A stretch of DNA of 64,000 bases from Acanthosepion esculentum (lineage: Eukaryota; Mollusca; Cephalopoda; Sepiida; Sepiidae), in contig OZ038517.1 in assembly GCA_964036315.1 (NCBI GenBank), forward strand, positions 48,610,219 through 48,674,218. The letters are read 5' to 3'. The notes below the pieces were generated by a model. It was not told the DNA's origin. It saw only the letters and a list, made by a program, of their open reading frames with translations, and did not search any database. The translations under genes were made by a program, and so were the position numbers. Position 1 is the stretch's first letter, and the number at the start of each line of letters is the position of its first letter. Shown piece by piece: positions 10,678 to 21,480 of this stretch.

Positions 10678-10936
10678 TGATGTGATGGAATAACCTGCCA
10701 CTTCCATGAGTGGCGGCACTATAGGTGGTAACCACCTATAAGTATCTGTGACGACAGCGGGATCTGCAAGATTAGCGGTCTTCCGATAGCAGCACGCACC
10801 TAACTGTACTGACTTGCGACGACCATGTGCATAACTATTACTTCCTTGCTTGTTGTACTGGATTCTACAATAAACCTGTTACTATTTATCCACCGTGTTT
10901 GTCCATTCCATATTCCTATTAGCACGGAATATAACA
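10678..10936 (+). mobile_element. Solo LTR with 5-bp target duplication
   Basis: A 259-bp segment begins TGATGTGATGGAATAACC and ends GGAATATAACA, so it has the TG...CA ends of a long terminal repeat. It is flanked on both sides by the identical pentamer GGAAG (10673-10677 and 10937-10941). A polyadenylation-type AATAAA lies at about 10869. No internal retrotransposon coding region is adjacent, so it is read as a solo LTR left by recombination. The first 18 bases resemble a sequence at 42459, probably a diverged relative. Confidence 0.75.
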
Positions 10937-10941
10937 GGAAG

Positions 10942-11427
10942 ATTGGACATATCTACTTAGTGCATCCTGGAGTAAAAAATTGGTTAAAATAGGGTTTATA
11001 AGCCGTCCTTTTATAGTCCTGAATATAATGACACCTGGCAGGCATTCTGGTAGACAAGGTGGGGTAACATTCAAGAGTGAAAATCTTTTCAACTGCTCGG
11101 AGAAAAACACTGCAATGAAGGAGAGCAGGCTTTTCATTTATAAAATTTTAATTCCAAGACAATGCTGGATAGTAAATGATAGTAGATGATAGTATGGATA
11201 GTAGTTTGGTAATGGTAATGTTAGGTGTTTCCTTACAAGGAAACATTTTGCATTCATTGACTGAGCAGCCAGTACTGCTTTTGGTTGAAATTTATAAAAT
11301 CTTTCTTTTAAAACAATTTTTCAGGAAAACAGATTTCTCACGTTCAGTAGCTGTTATCACCCTTTCTAGTATTGTTGGGGTTTCCTTCCTAACCTTTTAT
11401 TTGAAGTAGTGTGGAATGTCAATATCT
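10942..11427. other. Unassigned sequence
   Basis: No convincing coding region, and short frames have no recognisable motif. Some mobile-element origin is likely from the surroundings but not shown. Confidence 0.35.
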
Positions 11428-11532
11428 TGATGACGTCATTATTTTCTCTTCAAATTACATACGTGTACTGTCCATTTTAGTTGTTGGTCATCCTTATGTG
11501 ATGTGGTTTCTGTTATTTGGGGCAGTTCTTTG
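11428..11532 (+). repeat. Direct repeat flanking the LINE-derived array, copy 1
   Basis: Contains 'CATTATTTTCTCTTC' and 'GTCCATTTTAGTTGTTG', then GTGATGTGGTTT. The same order recurs at 13940-14054. The two copies bracket the LINE-derived minisatellite. Confidence 0.75.
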
Positions 11533-11689
11533 TTTGTGATTCTGTAGCGCCAAACCCCAAGGTTCAAAGAAAGATGATTTTTCACGCACTCAAACCATTT
11601 TTAACCATTGATCTTAGAAAGAAGAGTAAGAAAATATTTATTTCTGAATCCAACAGCCTCGATTCCATTCAGAGTGCATTCTAGAGCAT

Positions 11690-13930
11690 ATAACGAGGAA
11701 AGAAGGTTTAGAGAATATGACACTCATAGGCATATTGAAGTCAAGAAAGATAGACAAAACAAACTACCTAATGAACTTGTGTAAATGGTTGGTGGAATGG
11801 GGATTAGCAGAGATACCAAGAAGACAAAGCTTGCTAAGAGCTACAAAGAACAGGAAGTTGTGGAGATCCATGATCGCTAACGTCATGAAGGGACACTGCA
11901 CATAGGAGAAGAATGAGCTTGTATACATGTTTTGTAGAACATGGATTAGGAGAGATGACAAAAAGACAAAACTTAATAACAGCTACAAAGGACAGGAAAT
12001 TGTGGAGAGCAATGATCGTCAACGTCCTAAAAGGGACGAAGAAAAAGAACAAACTTTTGTAAATAGTTTATAGAACAGGGTTTAAGAGAGATAGCAAAAA
12101 GACAACACTTACTAAGAAATATGGAAGGCAGGAAATTGTGGAGAGGCATGATCGCCAATATCCAGAAGGGACACGACACATAGAAGAAGAAGAAGAAGCT
12201 TGTGTAAATGGTTGGTAGAAAGGGATTTAAGAGAGATAGCAAAAAGAAAAAACTTATAAAGGGCTACAAGGGGCAGGAAATTGTAGAGAGCCATGATCAC
12301 CAACATCCTAAAGGGACATGGCACATGGAAGAACAAGAAGAAGAAGAAGAAGCTTGTGTAAATGGTTGGTAGAACAGGATTTAAGAGAGATAGCAAAAAG
12401 AAAAACTTATAAAGGGCTACAAGGGGCAGGAAATTGTGGAGAGCCATGATCACCAATGTCCTAAAGGGACGGCACATGGAAGAAGAAGGAGAAGAAGAAG
12501 CTTGTGTAAATGGTTAGTAGAACGGGATTTAAGAGAGATAGCAAAAAGAAAAAACTTACTAAGGGCTACAAAGGGCAGGAAATTGTGGAGAGCCATGATC
12601 ACCAACATCCTAAAGGGACGGCACATGGAAGAAGAAGGAGAAGAAGAAGCTTGTGTAAATGGTTAGTAGAACGGGATTTAAGAGAGATAGCAAAAAGAAA
12701 AAACTTACTAAGGGCTACAAAGGGCAGGAAATTGTGGAGAGCCATGATCACCAACATCCTAAAGGGACGGCACATGGAAGAAGAAGGAGAAGAAGAAGCT
12801 TGTGTAAATGGTTGGTAGAACAGGATTTAAGAGAGATAGCAAAAAGAAAAAAACTTACTAAGGGCTACAAAGAGCAGGAAATTGTGGAGAGCCATGATCA
12901 CCAACATCCTAAAGGGACGGCACATCGAAGAAGAAGGAGAAGAAGAAGCTTGTGTAAATGGTTAGTAGAACGGGATTTAAGAGAGATAGCAAAAAGAAAA
13001 AACTTACTAAGGGCTACAAAGGGCAGGAAATTGTGGAGAGCCATGATCGCCAACGTCCTAAAGGAACATGGCACATGGAAGAAGAAGAAGAAGAAGAAGA
13101 AGAAGAAACTTGTGTAAATGGTTGGTAGAACAGGATTTAAGAGAGATAGCAAAAAGAAAAAAACTTACTAAGGGCTACAAAGAGCAGGAAATTGTGGAGA
13201 GCCATGATCACCAACGTCCTAAAGGGACGGCACATGGAAGAAGAAGGAGAAGAAGAAGCTTGTGTAAATGGTTGGTAGAACAGGATTTAAGAGAGATAGC
13301 AAAAAGAAAAAAACTTACTAAGGGCTACAAAGAGCAGGAAATTGTGGAGAGCCATGATCACCAACGTCCTAAAGGGACGGCACATGGAAGAAGAAGGAGA
13401 AGAAGAAGCTTGTGTAAATGGTTGGTAGAACAGGATTTAAGAGAGATAGCAAAAAGAAAAAAACTTACTAAGGGCTACAAAGAGCAGGAAATTGTGGAGA
13501 GCCATGATCACCAACATCCTAAAGGGACGGCACATGGAAGAAGAAGAAGAAGAAGAAGAAACTTGTGTAAATGGTTGGTAGGACGGCGTTTAAGAGAGAT
13601 AGCAAGAAGACAAAACTTAATAAGGGCTACAAAGGGCAGGAAATTGTGGAGAGCCTTGATCACCAACGTCCAGAAGGGGCACAGCACAGAGAAGATGAAT
13701 GAGCTTGTGTAAATGGTTGTTAGAGGGACACCAAAAAGACAAAACTTACTAAAAACTACAAAGGGCTGGAAATTGTGGAGAGCCATGATTGCCAACATCC
13801 TGAAGGGACTTGGCACATAGAAGAAGAAGACGAAGAAGCTTGTGTAAATGGTTGGTAGAATGGGGTTTAAGAAAGTCAGCAAAAAGACAAAACTTACTTT
13901 AGAGTTACAAAGAACACCGAGAAGAAGAAA
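11690..13930 (+). repeat. 149-bp minisatellite built from a LINE ORF 3' end
   Basis: About 15 head-to-tail units start at CTTGTGTAAATGGTTGG (about 11776, 11928, 12053, 12199, 12353, 12501, 12650, 12799, 12949, 13109, 13259, 13409, 13561, 13703, 13839). Each unit encodes, across frames, the LINE C-terminus (LCKWLVE, then LLRATKGRKLWRAMI and a KG near the end) and a variable (GAA)n tail. The stretch just before the first unit (11690-11775) continues the same LINE further 5', so the array grew from the 3' end of one insertion. Central units (12500-13560) are near-identical and edge units are diverged. The frames found here are repeat translations, not a host protein. Confidence 0.85.
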
Positions 13931-13939
13931 AAAGAATCT

Positions 13940-14054
13940 CTTGATGATGCCATTATTTTCTCTTCGAGTTACATACATGTGCTGTCCATTTTAGTTGTTG
14001 CTGCTGTTGGTAGTCAAAAAGTGATGTGGTTTATGTTATTTGGTACAGTCTGGA
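13940..14054 (+). repeat. Direct repeat flanking the LINE-derived array, copy 2
   Basis: Collinear with 11428-11532, with small indels (an extra GCTGCTGTTG segment). Suggests that the block arose by local duplication or that the LINE inserted between members of a repeat. Confidence 0.75.
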
Positions 14055-14533
14055 GACCCCTGCTGGTAGGTATTGAAATGTGTGATAAAGTTTACTATCT
14101 AGTTACCGTGGCAAAGTGTTTCAGTTGAAAGAAGCTGGTACAAATATCCAAGATGATTGAGAGATGAAAAGCTTCCTTATCATGATAAAGAGTAGCACAA
14201 GAAATGGAGGGGAGCTTTTAACTGTCAAGTGTCGAGAAATCTCATTTGTATTTGTTGAGGTCACCACTAGTTACACAAGTCAAAATGGAACAAAAAACAA
14301 TGGCCAATCACAAAATACAAGACAGAACAAATATAAAAAAAAATGAAGAAAAGAAAAGAAAAGAAAAACAAAATGATGAATGCAAAATATATGAACATCA
14401 CTTCAAAGCAGACTGGTGTTCCTCCCATAAAATTCCCACCTAGTGAGAAACAAACATGACACCAAGAGAATACAATGCCTAAAATCTCCTGTCGTCACTG
14501 AAAACCAGTACTTATGGATGATAGACGAATCTA
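14055..14533. other. Unassigned sequence
   Basis: A-rich stretch near 14336-14370. No recognisable gene. Confidence 0.35.
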
Positions 14534-14809
14534 TGTAGGGTTTTTATTGGGGCGCACCCACCTTCACAACCACAATAGACTGATCCTATTATTATAAATA
14601 GAACAGTAGTTCTAGAGACTGTGAGTAGTGTAGCAGTGTAGTGCAGTGTAGCAGAGACTTCTGTAGGGATCAGTTACACTTCCGTTTCTCGACACGGAAG
14701 ATACCGTTGGACTTTATTACTATTATTGTGACTACTAACCTACGTTTGTTCTACTACTAATCTCTCTGATGTAAATACCTCTCTGAATATACCAGTATTT
14801 TTCCCTACG
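14534..14809 (+). mobile_element. Probable solo LTR
   Basis: The segment begins TGTAGGG and ends CCCTACG, a 7-bp inverted terminal repeat with one mismatch. A TATA-like 'TATTATAAATAGAAC' lies at about 14590-14606. The layout is LTR-like. The five bases outside each end (ATCTA and ACTGT) do not match, so the target duplication is lost or the boundary is off. Confidence 0.45.
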
Positions 14810-14994
14810 ACTGTGTTATGTTCGTTATTACCATATACTCACGTGGAAACACTCAACATCTCAACAGTTTTTATGGAAACTAAACTCAAAGATAGAGCAA
14901 ACAATGGCCAGTCTTTGTTCAAGAAGCCACAAAGCAAGAAAAGCGGAAGATTGGCAGGAAGTGAGTCAGCAAACAGTCAGACATCAATCATGAA

Positions 14995-15115
14995 ATTCTT
15001 CAGTGTGCCATGTACCTGCAGGATGGTGGTGATCAAGGCTCTCCACAATTTCCCGCCTTTGCAGCTCTTAATATATTTCGTATTTTTGTTAACTCTCTTA
15101 AACCCATTTCATATA
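14995..15115 (-). pseudogene. LINE 3' end fragment (KLWRAMI family)
   Basis: The reverse strand carries the same unit seen in the 11.7-13.9 kb array: a GAGAGCCTTGATCACC-type sequence followed by the end of the ORF. Frames are broken. It is a single unit, not tandem. Confidence 0.55.
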
Positions 15116-15335
15116 ACTTGTCATTCTGGGTATGACGATAAACTACATCCGTACCAATTTACATTTTTTAGACACATTTCCAATAACAAACATTTTTACC
15201 GAGGTCTTTTCTTTATCATTAAAATGTAGAATAAGCAGACATGATTAACCGTGATTGACAAAGTTTTCAACAGGGCATTGGCAAAACTCATAATTGACAA
15301 TAATAATAATAAACAGGGTAAAATAATATAAAACA

Positions 15336-15392
<57 letters not shown>

Positions 15393-15397
15393 TGTTA
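15116..15397. other. Unassigned sequence with (AT)n
   Basis: AT-rich DNA with a pure AT run at about 15341-15388 that abuts the 3' end of the SINE fragment. Confidence 0.5.
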
Positions 15398-15533
15398 GAC
15401 TCTTCTGTCGTATTCAGTGTATGAGGGTCAAGCAGCTCAGTTCCTAGGAACCGACAGCCCAGACACCAGCACATATGACTTGATTATAGTTGTGAAGGCT
15501 TTGTGCAGAACCAACCACACTTTTTGAAAGGCC
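15398..15533 (-). mobile_element. SINE body fragment (family with 25205 and 57791)
   Basis: Starts next to (AT)n with 'GACTCTTCTGTCGTATTC' and 'GTATGAGGGTCAAGCAG', and continues to 'GTGAAGGCTTTGTGCAGAAC' and ACACTTTTTGAA. This is collinear with the minus-strand SINE at 25205-25615. It is cut off where the 88-bp array begins. Confidence 0.65.
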
Positions 15534-16150
15534 ATTGAGCTGAGCTGAATCATTTTTGATGGAACTGAGAACTAAACAGAAGACTTCATTTGTCTTCTTG
15601 GCCTCAATCTATGACAATGCTATTGAGCTGAGCTGAATCATTTTTGATGGAACTGAGAACTAAACAGAAGACTTCATTTGTCTTCTTGGCCTCAATCTAT
15701 GACAATGCTATTGAGCTGAGCTGAATCATTTTTGATGGAACTGAGAACTAAACAGAAGATTACATTTGTCTTCTTGGCCTCAATCTATGACAATGCTATT
15801 GAGCTGAGCTGAATCATTTTTGATGGAACTGAGAACTAAACAGAAGACTTCATTTGTCTTCTTGGCCTCAATCTATGACAATGCTATTGAGCTGAGCTGA
15901 ATCATTTTTGATGGAACTGAGAACTAAACAGAAGACTTCATTTGTCTTCTTGGCCTCAATCTATGACAATGCTATTGAGCTGAGCTGAATCATTTTTGAT
16001 GGAACCGAGAACTAAACAGAAGACTACATTTGTCTTCTTGGCCTCAATCTATGACGATGCTATTGAGCAGAGCTGAGCTGGATCATTTTTGATGGAACTG
16101 AGAACTAAACAGAAGACTGCATTTGTCTTCTATGACAATGCTATTGACCT
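15534..16150. repeat. 88-bp minisatellite
   Basis: About seven units of exactly 88 bp begin ATTGAGCTGAGCTGAATC and contain 'AACTAAACAGAAGACTTC' and 'CATTTGTCTTCTTGGCC'. Each unit holds a small internal palindrome (GAAGAC...GTCTTC). The last unit is diverged. The array begins inside the truncated SINE at 15533. Confidence 0.9.
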
Positions 16151-16334
16151 GATCTGTGTAAATTGCTTGAAAACATTACAGCCATTATTTTTCAAACAAA
16201 TGAGAAAAGTTAACTTTTTTCCAAAAACATTAGATTTAATACTTTTATATGAATTTTTTAATCCTCAAAAATTTCACTAGAAAATAAGATAAAATACTAA
16301 AACATATAAAAAAAAATATATATATATATTCATT

Positions 16335-16535
16335 TTATGAGATAAACAAAAACTTTACAAAAAGACAAGAATTTGTACACAAATCTTTCATGCGCCTTAG
16401 CCCCACCAATTTTTTTATTCTGTGGCACCATGCTGGATTCTGGGTCATGACAGCTGGGAGCTTTAAATCTCTTAAATCATCTGAAAGGGAATCAGTAAAC
16501 TGCCAGTGATTGTGTTCCATTATAGAACCAAGAAT
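16335..16535 (-). CDS. Possible terminal exon of an unidentified gene
   Basis: On the minus strand an acceptor-like AATATTGCAG ends at about 16561. From there an open frame runs about 75 codons to a stop at about 16335. It includes the stretches SIMEHNHWQFTDSLSDDL and NPAWCHRIKKLVGLRRM. The composition is less biased than the repeat-derived frames around it, and it does not match the LINE families seen here. The pyrimidine tract is weak, no upstream exon or start is identified, and the function is unknown. It may be a relic or chance frame. Confidence 0.22.
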   Translation of the reverse strand: MLGSIMEHNHWQFTDSLSDDLRDLKLPAVMTQNPAWCHRIKKLVGLRRMKDLCTNSCLFVKFLFIS

Positions 16536-16984
16536 TGTTGGAGAAAATGAAAAGGAACCTGCAATATTTATTATCAGGAACTGACAGACGGCTTGGAAAA
16601 TCGACCACCTGACAGACAGATGTATAAATTGATGAACAGATGACAAACAGGCAGACAGACAGACATCCAAGGAAATCATGCAAATGATTGAATCTAATTG
16701 GCTGAAATTGGAAGGAATAATACATGCCGTTTTAACGTTGTACAGATGTTTAAGCATTGTTCAGTTTTCTAAATAAGTTAATAATGTCTGTGTTTGAGGC
16801 ATCATGCTAGATTTGTTTCTTTGTTTGCTGCGGGATTGCAAAAGATATAAAATTTGAAGCAAGCAATTTATTTATTATCTTTTTACTAACATCATCCACA
16901 TTAAAAATGGCGCCATTCTCTATGTGTGGATTGTCACTGGTACTTCGGAAGAAAACACATGTGAAAACATCCTAGGATCTTAGT
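16536..16984. other. Unassigned sequence
   Basis: Contains a short (CAGA)n run near 16645-16668. No gene recognised. Confidence 0.35.
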
Positions 16985-18600
16985 GCAGTATCTGTGCATT
17001 CAGACTTGGATCAGCCGGTCAATTCTTAGAAATTCTTTTAAGAATGAAAGTGTAGTATCTGTGTAGTAGTCTTCATTCCCAGCAATTGTGACTCTGATCA
17101 GAGTTTAGCAACCTGTCTTGTATCAAACTGTCATTTACAAGGTATCGAAATGTCACTTCTCAGTAATTCTGCTTCAGTTCAGTGTGTAGTATCTGTGTAA
17201 TCTGCCTTAGATCAAAGTTTCACTTCCAAGTAATTCTGCATAGAATCAGTGTGTAGAATCTGTGTGATCTGCCTTGGATCAAACTCAATTCTCAGCAATT
17301 CTTCATAGGAACAGAATGTAGTATCTGTGTAATCTGCCTTGCATCAAACATTCATTTCCCAGTACTATTGCTTAGGATCAGTCTGTAGTATCTGTGTATT
17401 CTGCCTTGGATCAAACTTTCCTTCCAAGTAATTATGCTTTGGATCAGAGTGTAGTATCTGTGAAATCTAACTTGGATCAAAGTGTCATGTTTTGGTAATT
17501 CTGTAAATGATCAGTGTTAAGCATCTGTGTAATCTGCCTTGGATCAAACTGTCATTTCCCTGTACTTCTGCTTAGGATCAGCCTGTAGTATCTGTGTAAT
17601 CTGCCTTGGATCAAACTGTCATTTCCCTGTACTTCTGCTCAGGATCAGTCTGTAGTATCTGTGTAATCTGCCTTGGATCAAACTGTCATTTCCCTGTACT
17701 TCTGCTTAGGATCAGTCTGTAGTATCTGTGTAATCTGCCTTGGATCAAACTGTCATTTCCCTGTACTTCTGCTTAGGATCAGTCTGTAGTATCTGTGTAA
17801 TCTGCCTTGGATCAAACTGTCATTTCCCTTTACTTCTGCTTAGGATCAGTCTGTAGTATCTGTGTAATCTGCCTTGGATCAAACTGTCATTTCCCTGTAC
17901 TTCTGCTTAGGATCAGTCTGTAGTATCTGTGTAATCTGCCTTGGATCAAACTGTCATTTCCCTGTACTCCTGCTTAGGATCAGTCTGTAGTATCTGTGTA
18001 ATCTGCCTTGGATCAAACTGTCATTTCCCTGTACTTCTGCTCAGGATCAGTCTGTAGTATCTGTGTAATCTGCCTTGGATCAAACTGTCATTTCCTTGTA
18101 CTCCTGCTTAGGATCAGTCTGTAGTATCTGTGTAATCTGCCTTGGATCAAACTGTCATTTCCCTGTACTTCTGCTTAGGATCAGTCTGTAGTATCTGTGT
18201 AATCTGCCTTGGATCAAACTGTCATTTCCCTGTACTTCTGCTTAGGATCAGTCTGTAGTATCTGTGTAATCTGCCTTGGATCAAACTGTCATTTCCCTGT
18301 ACTTCTGCTTAGGATCAGTCTGTAGTATCTGTGTAATCTGCCTTGGATCAAACTGTCATTTCCCTGTACTTCTGCTTAGGATCAGTTTGTAGTATCTGTG
18401 TAATCTGCCTTGGATCAAACTGTGACTTCCCTGTACTTTCGCTTAGGATCAGTCTGTAGTATCTGTGTAATCTGCCTTGGATCAAACTTTCCTTCCAGTA
18501 CTTTTGCTTAGGATCAGCTTGTAGTATCTGTGCAAGCTAACTTGGACCAAACTTTCACTTCCCACTAATTCTGCAACGGATCAGAGTATAATGTCTGTGT
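16985..18600. repeat. 67-bp minisatellite
   Basis: About 24 units share 'AGTATCTGTGTAATCTGCC' and 'TTGGATCAAACTGTCATTT'. From about 17530 to 18400 the period is 67 bp with almost no variation (a few CTTCTG/CTCCTG and CTTAGG/CTCAGG changes). Units at 16985-17500 and 18430-18600 are progressively degenerate. The period is not a multiple of three and no long frame survives. Confidence 0.9.
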
Positions 18601-18699
18601 ATTTTTTCCACTTCATACCAGCAGCACATGTCAGACTGAGAAGTGGCAGTGTGTCACTCCCCTGGAGGTTAGCATCAGCCATGCTGATGAAGGGAACAA

Positions 18700-18785
18700 T
18701 ATTAAAGGAACAGGAGTGAGAGTAGCAAAAAACAATAAATTATGGAAAGCCACGGTTCCAAATATTCTGGAAGGACATGATATGC
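18700..18785 (+). pseudogene. LINE 3' end fragment (KLWRAMI family)
   Basis: Translates as KNNKLWKATVPNILEGHDM, aligned to the LLRATK..KLWRAMI..VLKGHGT end of the LINE family. Single, diverged unit. Confidence 0.5.
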
Positions 18786-18807
18786 AAAAACAAAAACAAA
18801 AAAACAT

Positions 18808-18890
18808 GGTCGACCCTTGGGTGGCAGCAAGTCTAGGAGAAGGGCAACTCCAGATTCATAACAGTGGAGAAGGCAGCAGAAAACAACTCC
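18808..18890 (+). mobile_element. SINE body fragment
   Basis: The order 'CTTGGGTGGCAGCAAG', TCTAGGAGAAGG and CAACTCCAGATTCA matches, in the forward sense, the minus-strand SINE body at 25205-25615. Short piece only. Confidence 0.45.
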
Positions 18891-18954
18891 ACTATGTTTC
18901 CTAAGAAGTCAGAGGAAACCACAGATAATAAAGAAATGGGATCTGAAGAGACTT

Positions 18955-19275
18955 CTTCTATGTGTTCTTTCAGGATGTTGGCAATCATAGCTCTGCACAA
19001 TTTCCTAAACACTGCTCCACCATTAATTTACTTAAGCTCCTTAGGTATGTTATGCATTTTTTCCTTCTGTCCCTCTTGGTTTTAATCTGCCCTGTGAGTA
19101 TCAAAATTTCTAAGCTCTCTTTCTTCACCATGTGCCCTAGAAATTTCATCTCTGTCTTCCTGATGTTTAGTATAAGTGTCCTTTATTTTACATTTTCTCT
19201 AAAACTTTGTTGTTGCTCACAGGTTAGGGCTATGGTATTCTCAGCATTCTTCTGTAGAACCACACTTCTGTTGCC
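18955..19275 (-). pseudogene. LINE RT C-terminal region (KLWRAMI family)
   Basis: Minus-strand pieces read, from right to left, VWFYRRMLRI-like, RTLILNIRK-like, and FLGHMVKKESLEN-like segments, then the KLWRAMI end near 18970. Several frameshifts are present. It is continuous with the 105-bp array to its right, which repeats the segment just upstream in the LINE. Confidence 0.65.
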
Positions 19276-20110
19276 TCAAGTCTCTTCTTCATCGGTGAGG
19301 AGATTGCCCAGCATTCACTGCCATATAGGAGGACTGATATTACGTAACATTTCAGTACTCTTTTCTTTCTTTCTGTTGCTTCAAGTCTCTTCTTCATCTG
19401 TGAGGAGATAGTCTAGCATTCACTGCCATATAGGAGGACTGATATTACGTAACATTTCAGTACTCTTTTCTTTCTTTCTGTTGCTTCAAGTCTTTTCTTC
19501 ATCTGTGAGGAGATAGTCTAGCATTCACTGCCATATAGGAGGACTGATATTACGTAACATTTCAGTACTCTTTTCTTTGTTTCTGTTGCCTCAAGTCTCT
19601 TCTTCATCGGTGAGGAGATTGCCCAGCATTCACTGCCATATAGGAGGACTGATATTACGTAACAGTTCAGTACTCTTTTCTTTCTTTCTGCTGCTTCAAG
19701 TCTCTTCTTCATCGGTGAGGAGGTTGCCCAGCATTCACTGCCATATAGGAGGACTGATATTACGTAACATTTCAGTACACTTTTCTTTCTTTCTGTTGCT
19801 TCAAATCTCTTCTTCATCTGTGAGGAGATTGTCTAGCATTCACTGCCATATAGCAGGACTGATATTACGTAACATTTCAGTACTCTTTTCTTTGTTTCTG
19901 TTGCTTCAAGTCTCTTCTTCATCTGTGAGGAGATTGTCCAACATTCACTGCCATATAGGAGGACTGGTATTACGTAACAGTTTAGTACACTTTTCCTTGT
20001 TTCTGTTGTCTCAAATCTCTTCTTTATCTATGATGGAATTGTCCAGCATTCAATGCTAGATATTAGGACAGATATTACGTAACAGTTCAGTATCATTTGT
20101 TTTGCTTCTA
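19276..20110 (-). repeat. 105-bp minisatellite from the LINE RT coding region
   Basis: Eight units of 105 bp (starts about 19276, 19381, 19486, 19591, 19696, 19801, 19906, 20011) encode on the minus strand a 35-residue repeat containing KCYVISVLLYGSECWAISS and MKKRLEATERKK. It is the segment of the LINE that normally occurs once, just upstream of the part at 18955-19275. Because 105 is a multiple of three, the frame stays open across units (about 100 codons at 19518-19817). Outer units on the right are more diverged. Confidence 0.85.
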
Positions 20111-21095
20111 AAGTTTTAATAAATTGGACAACTTCTTTAGAAACAACAAAATTAATTGTATAAATAAAAAAACACACAACCTCAGACAGAAAATTTTACC
20201 AATGCTTTTACCACATTACTTAGATATTACTGTCATTTATTTGATATTATTCCTTGTATTAGCTTCTAGCTTCTTTTTCAGATATTATTCTTTTAATAAT
20301 TTAAAAAGAGGATTTTTCTTCTGAAATGTAAAATATAGCTTAGAGGAAATTCAGTTGTCCATGTTTTTTTTAAATTAAAAATTCACATGTAGCAATCCCA
20401 TGGTTATTTACAAATATATGTACATGAATTCAAAATAGTTTGCTCCAAAATTTACATGCACATGCTCCAAGTTAGCGGAAGGCCAAGACCGACTTTGCAT
20501 TTCCCAACTCCCATCGATAGTGGAAATAATAGATTTTTTCATGCTTCTACGGCAGTTTTCATGTAGTTTGCGGCCATTTTCTACTGGCCAGAGTGAGAGA
20601 CTATAGCTGGCTGACACGAATAGGCAGGAAGATTCTATTGGCCAGCATGAGAGCCAACTGAGACGAATGTTAACTAGCATGCAAAAAAAAAATCGATAGC
20701 TGCATTCTTCACAAGAGGGGAAAATTTAAATCAGCATGGCACTTTACTCCAATTGACTCATTCGCTTGCTTAAACTCTACATTGATTCTGATTCCGCAGA
20801 ACTGGGTTGGGTGTGAAAAAGTATTTGTTGTTAACATTCTTTTTTCATTCGTTTTTTCCAGTTACGAGTCCTTTTTCAAAGCTGATCGTTTTGTGTTCAT
20901 TTTGTTTAGTTCCTTTTTTTCGTAACAGATTTAATGTTTAGTATAGAGCTTAGAAAAAATTCTCAGTGAGAGATAGGCAAGAAGTAAGGCATGTAGCAGC
21001 ATCAGCACGGCAAAGGGCACTCCTTTAAAGGCAAGGAACGGCAAAAATATTTTAAGTCAAGTGATAGCGATTGCTGTATGAGTCGTACGATTTTT
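20111..21095. other. Unassigned sequence
   Basis: No long frame with recognisable motifs. Near 20570-20660 'CTACTGGCCAGAGTGAGAG' and 'CTATTGGCCAGCATGAGAG' form a short imperfect direct repeat. Probably old mobile-element DNA, not identified. Confidence 0.35.
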
Positions 21096-21129
21096 GAATC
21101 AAGCACGGGCAACGCCGGGTCATGCTGCT

Positions 21130-21135
<6 letters not shown>
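21096..21135 (+). mobile_element. Helitron-like 3' terminus
   Basis: The stretch 'GCACGGGCAACGCCGGGTC' followed by ATGCTGCTATTG resembles Helitron 3' ends, which carry a short GC hairpin a few bases before a CTAG-type end. It is followed at once by (AT)n, a usual target. The CTRR end is not intact and the 5' end was not found. Confidence 0.3.

Positions 21136-21480
<345 letters not shown>

Noticed and set aside
13068..13712. 214-codon frame with KRRRRR segments as a nuclear protein
   Set aside because: Translation across LINE-derived 149-bp units and their GAA tails. The frames shift from unit to unit.
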